From assembly GCF_036013975.1 (NCBI RefSeq), contig NZ_CP107904.1, forward strand, positions 62,001 through 126,000: a stretch of 64,000 bases of DNA, given 5' to 3'. The translations under genes and the position numbers were made by a program. Under the pieces are notes generated by a model, which was not told where the DNA came from, did no database searches, and saw only the letters and a list, made by a program, of their open reading frames with translations. Origin of the DNA: Kitasatospora sp. NBC_00458 (GTDB taxonomy: Bacteria; Actinomycetota; Actinomycetes; Streptomycetales; Streptomycetaceae). Shown here one piece after another: positions 58,431 through 64,000 of the stretch (its first letter is position 1; each line of letters opens with the position of its first letter).

Positions 58431-59375
58431 ATGGAACTGTTCCCACCGGTTCCGCTCGCCGAGTGGCGGGACACCAAGGAGACGCTGCACCGCTTCACCC
58501 AGGTGGTGGGGAAGGTCCGCCTCGCGGCGAGCGTGCGGCGCAACCACTGGTGGAACGTCCCCTTCCATCTCACCGGGCGCGGGATCACCACGCGGCCGAT
58601 GGGACAGGTCGACGGCAACCCGGTCTTCACCGTCGACTTCGACTTCGTCGACCACCGGCTGGTCGTCGCGACGGCGGACGGCAGGACGGAGTCCTTCCCG
58701 CTCGTCGGCCAGTCCGTCGCCTCGTTCTACCGGCAGACCCTGGAGGCGCTGGCGGCGCTGGGCGTCCGGGTGGAGATCCGGGTCCCCCGGCCCTACCGGC
58801 TTCCCGACTCCGACCGGCCGTTCGACCAGGACTTCGAACACGCCGCCTACGACCCCGTCCAGGCGAACCGCTTCTGGCAGGTGCTGGGCCAGGTCGGGCT
58901 GGTGCTGGAGGAGTTCGCGGCGCGCTTCTCGGGCAAGGTCAGCCCCGTCCACCTGTTCTGGCACTCATTCGACATCGCCCACACCCGGTTCTCCGGGCAC
59001 GCCCTCGACCAGCCGCCACAGGTGGACCCGGTGACCCGCGAGGCGTACTCCCGGGAGCTGATCAGCTTCGGGTTCTGGTTCGGGGACGCCGACCTCGGCG
59101 AACCGGCCTTCTACTCGTACACGGCGCCCGAGCCCGCGCACCTGGCCGAGGACCGGCTCTCACCCGCCTCCGCCGGGTGGGTCGCGCTGGAGAACAGCCA
59201 CCTGGCGGTCCTGCGGTACGACGCGGCCCGCGCCGAGGCCGATCCGCGGGCGGCGGTGCTCGCCTTCTACGAGAGCGCGTACCAGGCCGGGGCCGCCCGC
59301 GCCGGCTGGGACGTCGGCGGCCTCGCCTGCCCGGGCGGGATCACGGACCCGCACCTGCCGGGCCCGCCTGCCTGA
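58431..59375 (+). CDS. DUF5996 protein
   Basis: A 314-residue soluble protein. EWRDTKETLHRFTQVVGKVR and NHWWNVPFHLTGRGITTRPM with DFDFVDHRLVV at the N-terminus, then FWHSFDIAHTRFSGHA and ISFGFWFGDADLGEPAFYSY later, match the actinobacterial DUF5996 family. Several His and Trp residues are conserved, but no catalytic role is known. ATG 58431 has GGAGGAGG upstream. The leader 58375-58430 repeats GTGGTCATC and ATGGAACTGT. Its stop codon lies at the start of a nine-unit tandem repeat. Confidence 0.82.
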   Translation: MELFPPVPLAEWRDTKETLHRFTQVVGKVRLAASVRRNHWWNVPFHLTGRGITTRPMGQVDGNPVFTVDFDFVDHRLVVATADGRTESFPLVGQSVASFYRQTLEALAALGVRVEIRVPRPYRLPDSDRPFDQDFEHAAYDPVQANRFWQVLGQVGLVLEEFAARFSGKVSPVHLFWHSFDIAHTRFSGHALDQPPQVDPVTREAYSRELISFGFWFGDADLGEPAFYSYTAPEPAHLAEDRLSPASAGWVALENSHLAVLRYDAARAEADPRAAVLAFYESAYQAGAARAGWDVGGLACPGGITDPHLPGPPA

Positions 59376-59465
59376 GCAGGCCCTGAGCAGGTCCTGAGCA
59401 GGTCCTGGCCAGGTCCTGGGCAGTCCTGGGCAGTCCTGAGCAGTCCTGAGCAGTCCTGAGCAGGA
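59371..59465. repeat. Nine 10-11 bp tandem units starting at the DUF5996 stop codon
   Basis: Nine contiguous units of CCTGRGCAGGT (first four 11 bp, next four 10 bp, the last 11 bp) run from 59371 to 59465. The first unit includes the TGA stop. The core CTGAGCAG is present in six units and CTGGGCAG or CTGGCCAG in three. Confidence 0.92.
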
Positions 59466-59504
59466 CGGTGCGGGACGTTGCGGGACAGCCCAGGACGCTG
59501 CGGG

Positions 59505-59864
59505 TCAGTGCAGGTGCGACTGCCAGTCGGCGGGGACCTTGCCCAGCGGGCCGGGCACCGGCTGCGAGGCCGGGTGCGCGACGGGCGCCGCCAGTTCCGG
59601 CCCCTCGTAGTACTGCTCGGTCTCGACGTCCCAGAACCACGCCTCACCGGGCTCGAAGCTGGCCAGGAACGGGTGGTCCGCCTCCCGGGCGTGCCTCGTG
59701 CCGTGTTGTGAGGGTGAGGAGTCGCAACAGCCGATGTGCCCGCACTCGGCGCAGCGCCGCAGGTGGAACCACCACCCCGGCCCGTCGCCCGCCAGGCACT
59801 CCGCACACCCCTCGCCGCTCGGCTTCACGGAGGGGTCGATCCCCCGGATCGGGCTGTCAGCCAT
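59505..59864 (-). CDS. UBP-type zinc-finger protein
   Basis: A 119-residue protein with the Cys/His pattern of the UBP/BUZ zinc finger. CAECLAGDGPGWWFHLRRCA and ECGHIGCCDSSPSQHGTRHA lead to EADHPFLASFEPGEAWFWDV and a YYEGPEL tail. In eukaryotes the fold binds ubiquitin C-termini; bacterial members are of unknown function, possibly binding free C-terminal Gly-Gly peptides. ATG 59864 is divergent from the NAD kinase gene, with 186 bp between them. Confidence 0.88.
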   Translation of the reverse strand: MADSPIRGIDPSVKPSGEGCAECLAGDGPGWWFHLRRCAECGHIGCCDSSPSQHGTRHAREADHPFLASFEPGEAWFWDVETEQYYEGPELAAPVAHPASQPVPGPLGKVPADWQSHLH

Positions 59865-60050
59865 GGCACACGCCTCCCGTCGGGGCCGGCCGGGCGCCGG
59901 TCCGGCAGGTCGACGCCGAGCCGTCGGACCGCCGGTCCGCATCCCCGCCGGCCGGCTCGCGCGGAGGGACCGCGACGAGCAGCAGTCGGACCTCCTCAGC
60001 GTAGGCGCTCCGGCCGGGGCTGTGCATGACTGGAGGGAGCAACGGCGGCT

Positions 60051-60932
60051 GTGGACGGCGAGGTGCTGCGGATGGGATCCATCGGCACGGTGGGGCTGGT
60101 CCTCCACCCCGAGCGCACCTGCGCGCCCTCCGTCGACGCCGTCGTCCGGTGGGGCCGGGCCCGGGGGACGACGGTCCTGGGGCTCGCGGCGGAGGTGGCG
60201 CGGATCGGCTGCGAGGCGGTTCCGGTCGAGGCCGAGGAGATGACCGCGAGCGCCGACCTCCTGATCAGTCTCGGCGGGGACGGCACCATGCTCCGTGCCA
60301 TGCGGCTCACGACCGGGGGGCACGCGCCGGTCCTCGGCGTCAACGTCGGACGCCTGGGCTTCCTCGCCGAGGTCGACATCCCCGAGCTCCCCGCCGCGCT
60401 GGACGCCATCGACGCCCGCCGTTTCACCGTGGAGGTCCGCTCCGGCGTCCACGCCCGGTTCGGGGCCGCCCGGGAGACGGCGCTGAACGACGTCGTGCTC
60501 CTGCGCAGCCCGGGCCACAAGTCCGCGGCGGTCGCCGTACGGGTCCAGGGCGAGCCGTTCGTCGCCTACACCGCCGACGCGGTGGTCGTCGCGACACCGA
60601 CCGGCTCCACCGCGTACAGCTTCTCCGCCGGCGGCCCGATCGTCTCCCCCAACGCGGAGGGGCTGCTGATCACCCCGGTGGCCCCGCACGCCGCGTTCAA
60701 CCGCTCCGTGTTCCTCTCCAGCGGTGAGCGGCTCGACCTCGTGGTCCTGCCGCACAGCGGCGACCTCGCCGTCGAGGCCGACGGCCTCCTGGTCGGCCAC
60801 GTCTCACCGGGCGACGTCGTCGAGGTGACCATGCTGCCCGCCGCCGCACGGGTCGTACGACTCGGCCGCACCACGTTCTACCAGCGGGCCCAGCGCAAAC
60901 TGCGGCTCACCGGCTCGGCGGAGCACGGCTGA
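60051..60932 (+). CDS. nadK: NAD(+)/NADH kinase
   Basis: A 293-residue ATP-dependent NAD kinase. LISLGGDGTMLRAMR (71-85) is the GGDGT motif, and VLGVNVGRLGFLAEVDIPEL, ETALNDVVLLRSPGHKSA and VVVATPTGSTAYSFSAGGPI give the conserved nucleotide-binding and catalytic regions. It makes NADP from NAD. Streptomyces often carry more than one copy, so this may be a secondary enzyme. GTG 60051 has GGAGGGAG ten bases upstream; ATG 60072 is an alternative. Confidence 0.9.
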   Translation: MDGEVLRMGSIGTVGLVLHPERTCAPSVDAVVRWGRARGTTVLGLAAEVARIGCEAVPVEAEEMTASADLLISLGGDGTMLRAMRLTTGGHAPVLGVNVGRLGFLAEVDIPELPAALDAIDARRFTVEVRSGVHARFGAARETALNDVVLLRSPGHKSAAVAVRVQGEPFVAYTADAVVVATPTGSTAYSFSAGGPIVSPNAEGLLITPVAPHAAFNRSVFLSSGERLDLVVLPHSGDLAVEADGLLVGHVSPGDVVEVTMLPAAARVVRLGRTTFYQRAQRKLRLTGSAEHG

Positions 60933-61042
60933 CTCCCCGGTCCCGTCCTGGTCCCGTCCCGTCGCGGCACCGCGCGGCGGCACGGCGCGGCGCGGCGCGG
61001 CCGCGTGAGGCTCGTGGCGCCCCGCGGGGCAGCCCGCCGCCT

Positions 61043-62041
61043 TCACGGCCGCGGCAGGCCGCGGGTGAGCTCCAGCGCGTGCCCGGTCCAGGTGCGGAAG
61101 GTCCGCGCGCCGAGGCGTTCGTAGAAGCCGCCGGTCGCCATGGCGTTGGTGGAGTCGACGTCCATGACGGCCCACCGGTAGCCGCGGTCCTTCGCGCGGG
61201 CCAGCGTGCGGGTGAACACGGTCCGGTACAGGCCGCGTCCGTGCAGGTCGGGTCGGGTGCCGGCGTTGGCGAGGTACAGCTCGCGTTCCCGCCCCGTGTC
61301 GGCGAGTTCGGTGGCCAGCAGGTAGCAGAGGACCTCCCGGCCGTCGGCGGAGAGCAGGAGGAGGGAGGACTCGGGGCGGAAGTAGGGGCTCCCGGTCACC
61401 GAATGGCGCCACGTCGCGGGCGTCATCGGGACGCTGCCCGGGTTGCGGGCGAAGATCTCGTTGCGGGCCGCCAGCAGCAGTGCGTCGTAGCGGTCCTCGA
61501 ACGGCACCAGCGCGGTCCCGGTCGGCAGCCCCGGCGCGCCGTCCGCACCGGCGGCCGGCGCGTGCTCCGCCAGGTCGATCCGCATGCCCCGGTAGCCGCG
61601 CACCCGCCGGTAGCCCGCGGCGTCGAGCGCCTCGGCGAGCCAGCGCTGGTGGCCGTGCGTCCGGACGTGGAGCTCCAGCGGTGTGCCGCCGAACCTCTCC
61701 CGGTGCCGGCGGGCCGCGGTGCGGCGGCACCCGTGGAGCAGGTGGGCGATGACGCCGGGGGTCCGGTGCGCGGGGTGCACCACGAGGTCGAGGGTCATCT
61801 CGTGGACGGGGTCCGCGTGTTCGCGCGCCCGGGTGACGGCGTACGCCACCGGCTCCGGTCCGGCCCAGGCGGAGGTCGTGCCGGCGGCCAGGTCGATGCC
61901 GGAGGCCGCCCAGCCGTCGAGGACGTCCTGTGCACCGCGCCGGTCACCGGTGCGGTCCGCCCGTTCGCAGACCGCCAGCAGGCCCGCCACCCGGGGTGCG
62001 TCGCCGTGGGCGAGCGGCCGCCAGCGCACCGGCTCACCCAC
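61043..62041 (-). CDS. Tandem-GNAT acetyltransferase coupled to the YcaO gene
   Basis: A 332-residue protein with two GNAT folds. The N-terminal one (AYAVTRAREHADPVHEMTLD, VVHPAHRTPGVIAHLLHG) is degenerate. The C-terminal one has LYLANAGTRPDLHGRGLYRT with the acetyl-CoA loop R-x-x-x-G-R-G, then VMDVDSTNAMATGGFYERLG. This resembles mycothiol-synthase-like enzymes. The GTG start overlaps the YcaO stop by 8 bp, so it is translated with the YcaO gene and may acylate its product or another amine. It ends in a convergent gap with nadK. Confidence 0.82.
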   Translation of the reverse strand: MGEPVRWRPLAHGDAPRVAGLLAVCERADRTGDRRGAQDVLDGWAASGIDLAAGTTSAWAGPEPVAYAVTRAREHADPVHEMTLDLVVHPAHRTPGVIAHLLHGCRRTAARRHRERFGGTPLELHVRTHGHQRWLAEALDAAGYRRVRGYRGMRIDLAEHAPAAGADGAPGLPTGTALVPFEDRYDALLLAARNEIFARNPGSVPMTPATWRHSVTGSPYFRPESSLLLLSADGREVLCYLLATELADTGRERELYLANAGTRPDLHGRGLYRTVFTRTLARAKDRGYRWAVMDVDSTNAMATGGFYERLGARTFRTWTGHALELTRGLPRP

Positions 62042-63308
62042 GGCGGGCCGCCGCGAGTCCGCGCTCGCCGGGTACCACGACCTGGCCGTCGGTGACCAGC
62101 ATGAACCGCTCCAGGCCGGGGACCAGCACGTTGACCACCGCGAGGTCCGGTGTGACGTGGTGGTCGCGCCGGTAGACGCCGAAGCCGTGGTCCTTCAGGA
62201 GGCCGAGGAGCCGGTCGAGGTGTCCGCCCGGGGTGTCGGGTACCGCGGTCGCCTCGAAGGGCCGGACCTCGGCCGTGGCCAGGGCGGCGGTGAAGTCGGA
62301 CAGGTAGCAGGCGTGCAGCGCCGGGTAGGGCCCGGTGTCGTCGCGCTGTTCGGGCAGCAGGTGCGCGTACCGGTCGCGCAGGCCCATGGTGCTGTGCAGC
62401 TGGACGAGTTCGCTCACCGCGCGGGAGACCGCGTACTCGCGGGACAGCGACGCGCCCCAGCCGCAGATCCGCGCCGGCTGTCCCGGGGGTGCGCTCTGGT
62501 AGGCCGCGTACGCGGGCACGTCCAGGTCGGTGGTCATGTCGATCAGGTGCACCGGACGGCCGGTGCGGGCGGTGGCGAAGCCGAGGAGCGCGGCGGGGCC
62601 CGGGGGCAGCGTCGCCGGGTCGACCACGGCCGGGCGGCGCGCGGGCGTGCGGAGGAAGCAGCCGATCAGCAGCATGGACAGCGCGTCCCGCTCGATCAGT
62701 TCGTTGATCGCGTGCACCGCGGCCTCGACCGGATCGACCCCGGCGGCCCAGCCGTTGTTGACCGAGTAGCGGCCCACCGAGCGGTAGTCGTAGGTGTCAC
62801 CGGCCTGCCGGCGCAGGTCGTCCCCCGCCGGGCGCAGGTACTCGGGCATCGAGAGGAAGAGCGGGACGTCGACGTCCGGACCGCCGTCGGGCGAGCGGTA
62901 CGGCAGGCACCCCAACGGCCCGTCGGGCGCCTGGGCGAGCAGCGCGGCGGCGATGTCCCGTCCCAGCGGACCGGCCGCGACGTCGTGGGCGGAGGCCAAC
63001 CGGATCCGGGAGCCGTCGAGTCCGTCCACGCCGCTGAGCTGGTGCTCCAGCGCCTCGAACAGTGCTCCGGCCCGGGCCTCCTCCCGGCTGCCCTTGCCCA
63101 GCCCCAGCCCGGTGCGCAGCGGTACGCCGCCGCGCCGCAGGACGCAGCGCCACGTCCCGGGGCTGCCGTCGAGGACCGGTGCCAGATCGGCCTCCAGCCC
63201 CAGGTCGGCGATCGCTGCGGCGGCCCTCGCGAACGCCTGCCGCGGAGTGAGGCCGCGCTCCCCGGACTGGGGAGGAGCGGTGTGCGTGGTGGTGGTGGTG
63301 GTGGTCAC
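62034..63308 (-). CDS. YcaO-domain protein (probable RiPP-modifying enzyme)
   Basis: A 424-residue YcaO protein. Nucleotide and metal-binding motifs are present: SREEARAGALFEALE (74-88), YSVNNGWAAG (181-190), INELIERDAL (201-210), SRAVSELVQ (295-303) and VLVPGLERFMLVTDG (394-408). The protein ends PGERGLAAARRG, without the PxPxP tail of azoline-forming cyclodehydratases. YcaO enzymes activate peptide backbone amides with ATP to make azolines, amidines or thioamides. GTG 63308 starts a run of seven Thr from an ACC repeat; no better start exists. It lies 95 bp after a 44-codon gene, with a stem-loop between. Confidence 0.88.
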   Translation of the reverse strand: MTTTTTTTHTAPPQSGERGLTPRQAFARAAAAIADLGLEADLAPVLDGSPGTWRCVLRRGGVPLRTGLGLGKGSREEARAGALFEALEHQLSGVDGLDGSRIRLASAHDVAAGPLGRDIAAALLAQAPDGPLGCLPYRSPDGGPDVDVPLFLSMPEYLRPAGDDLRRQAGDTYDYRSVGRYSVNNGWAAGVDPVEAAVHAINELIERDALSMLLIGCFLRTPARRPAVVDPATLPPGPAALLGFATARTGRPVHLIDMTTDLDVPAYAAYQSAPPGQPARICGWGASLSREYAVSRAVSELVQLHSTMGLRDRYAHLLPEQRDDTGPYPALHACYLSDFTAALATAEVRPFEATAVPDTPGGHLDRLLGLLKDHGFGVYRRDHHVTPDLAVVNVLVPGLERFMLVTDGQVVVPGERGLAAARRG

Positions 63309-63335
63309 GGCCGTCCCGTCTGCTGAGCGGGGGCG

Positions 63336-63372
63336 CGGTCCGCGACGGACGGCGTACGACCGTCGCGGACCG
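63336..63372 (-). terminator. 13-bp stem-loop between candidate precursor and YcaO genes
   Basis: CGGTCCGCGACGG (63336-63348) and CCGTCGCGGACCG (63360-63372) are perfectly complementary around an 11-nt loop, inside the 95-bp gap between the small gene and the YcaO gene. Such partial terminators often keep precursor mRNA more abundant than enzyme mRNA in RiPP operons. Confidence 0.7.
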
Positions 63373-63403
63373 GCACCCTCGGACCTGTCGGCTTCGAACC
63401 CTG

Positions 63404-63538
63404 TCAGCCCTCGTCCGTGGACTCGGCCGGCTCGGTCCGGCCGCCGCCCTGGAGGAGCTCGGCGATGACGCTCTTCTCGGCCGCCGAGAGGACGACCTCG
63501 TCCGGGTGGAACTTGTCGCGGTCCTGGAATCCGCCCAT
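63404..63538 (-). CDS. 44-residue peptide, candidate RiPP precursor
   Basis: The gene encodes MGGFQDRDKFHPDEVV at its start, a helical middle VVLSAAEKSVIAELLQGGG and a polar C-terminus RTEPAESTDEG. ATG 63538 is fixed by AGGAGGT eight bases upstream, one of the best ribosome sites in the window; an upstream in-frame ATG (63631) has none. A leader of about 33 residues ending in Gly-Gly-Gly and a short Thr/Glu/Ser core is possible. There is no Cys, so an azoline would have to form on Ser or Thr, and a backbone thioamide or amidine is equally possible. The YcaO gene follows in the same orientation. Confidence 0.7.
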   Translation of the reverse strand: MGGFQDRDKFHPDEVVLSAAEKSVIAELLQGGGRTEPAESTDEG

Positions 63539-63696
63539 GGGAACTACCTCCTGGAACTCGTCGGCCGACCGCCGGTCGGCGGCCGGGCCCGGGTCGCGCG
63601 GTACGGAGTACGCATACGTCCCACCACTCATGGTGACGATCCGGCGACGGCGTGTGAATGCTTGCCCGTCCGGGTGACTTGCGCGAGAGTCCGCAC

Positions 63697-64000
63697 ATGG
63701 ATGCACCGCTGTCCGTGCCGGCCCCCGGCACTCCGGCCTGGGGGGACCCTCTCACCGAGGCCCTCGAACTCACCGGCGTCCGCTGCGTCCTGTCGCGCGG
63801 TCTCACCGCCGCGGGCGCCTGGGCGCTGGCCTTCCCCGCGCCGGGCCGACTCAAGGTCCAGGCCGTGCTGCAGGGCACCGTCTGGCTGCTGGTGGAGGGC
63901 GCCGAGCCACCCGTACGCCTCGAAGCGGGTGGGGCGGCCGTCCTCGCCGGCGACCGCCCCTACATCCTCGCGAGTGATCCGGCGGTGCCGGCGGTTGACG
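63697..64000 (+). CDS. AraC-type regulator, N-terminal cupin part (cut by window end)
   Basis: The first 101 codons of a gene that runs off the window. GDPLTEALELTGVRCVLSRG and WALAFPAPGRLKVQAVLQGT with VRLEAGGAAVLAGDRPYIL match the cupin_6-type N-terminal domain of AraC-family activators; the helix-turn-helix part would lie beyond the window. It is divergent from the candidate precursor gene (158 bp between starts) and probably regulates it. Confidence 0.75.
   Translation, partial: MDAPLSVPAPGTPAWGDPLTEALELTGVRCVLSRGLTAAGAWALAFPAPGRLKVQAVLQGTVWLLVEGAEPPVRLEAGGAAVLAGDRPYILASDPAVPAVD

Noticed and set aside
63404..63631. 75-residue version of the candidate precursor starting at 63631
   Set aside because: The upstream ATG has no ribosome site, whereas ATG 63538 has AGGAGGT at ideal spacing.

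Overview
The window is very GC-rich DNA with GTG and TTG starts beside ATG, many 4-base gene overlaps (ATGA, GTGA), few AT-rich stretches and families typical of Streptomycetaceae (DUF4389, DUF5996, SAV_915-like, F420-dependent oxidoreductase, mycothiol-synthase-like GNAT, large FtsX-type ABC permeases). It looks like chromosomal DNA of Streptomyces, Kitasatospora or a close relative, outside the conserved core: regulators, exporters, secreted proteins and small metabolic operons. I see no rRNA, tRNA, CRISPR array, insertion sequence or prophage.

Layout. 1-10 kb: the end of an antiporter; a TetR regulator with twin palindromic operators coupled to an MFS exporter; an AraC regulator divergent from an alpha/beta hydrolase; a MATE exporter divergent from a PadR regulator across a 32-bp palindrome; a methyltransferase and a degenerate PAP2 membrane protein. 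10-17 kb: a possible biosynthetic island. A coupled operon (isocitrate-lyase/PEP-mutase fold enzyme, small secreted protein, SLC10A7-like transporter) converges on a second coupled operon (FAD-SLDH-like small subunit, GMC oxidoreductase, acetoacetate-decarboxylase-like protein). 17-27 kb: a DUF4389 membrane protein; an operon with a secreted protein whose S74 chaperone domain is split over two overlapping genes and coupled to a 2OG-Fe(II) oxygenase; a secreted subtilase with a P domain; a Gre factor; an FdhF/YdeP oxidoreductase; an N-formylglutamate amidohydrolase. 27-42 kb: a type II thioesterase, a P-loop protein, an adenylate-forming enzyme, a class II aldolase plus DapA-like operon with an XRE-cupin regulator, and an ABC system with two giant FtsX-type permeases and two ATPases, one carrying an AbrB-like tail.

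43-60 kb: a PadR/HAAS pair, a histone H1-like winged-helix protein, an F420 oxidoreductase, an SMP-30 lactonase, an EF-hand protein, a second degenerate PAP2 protein, PstS, a scramblase-like protein, a frameshifted nucleotide-kinase remnant, a glycine-rich exported protein, a LysR/FAD monooxygenase pair, DUF5996, a UBP zinc finger and NAD kinase. 61-64 kb: the most interesting locus. A 44-codon gene with an excellent ribosome binding site, a stem-loop, a YcaO gene and an overlapping GNAT gene lie opposite an AraC-type regulator. This is the architecture of a small RiPP pathway, without an obvious E1/ThiF-like or TfuA partner in the window.

A window-wide trait is short tandem repeats at the 3' ends of genes, several including the stop codon. 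Function calls rest on recognised motifs and gene order only; no database search was run.
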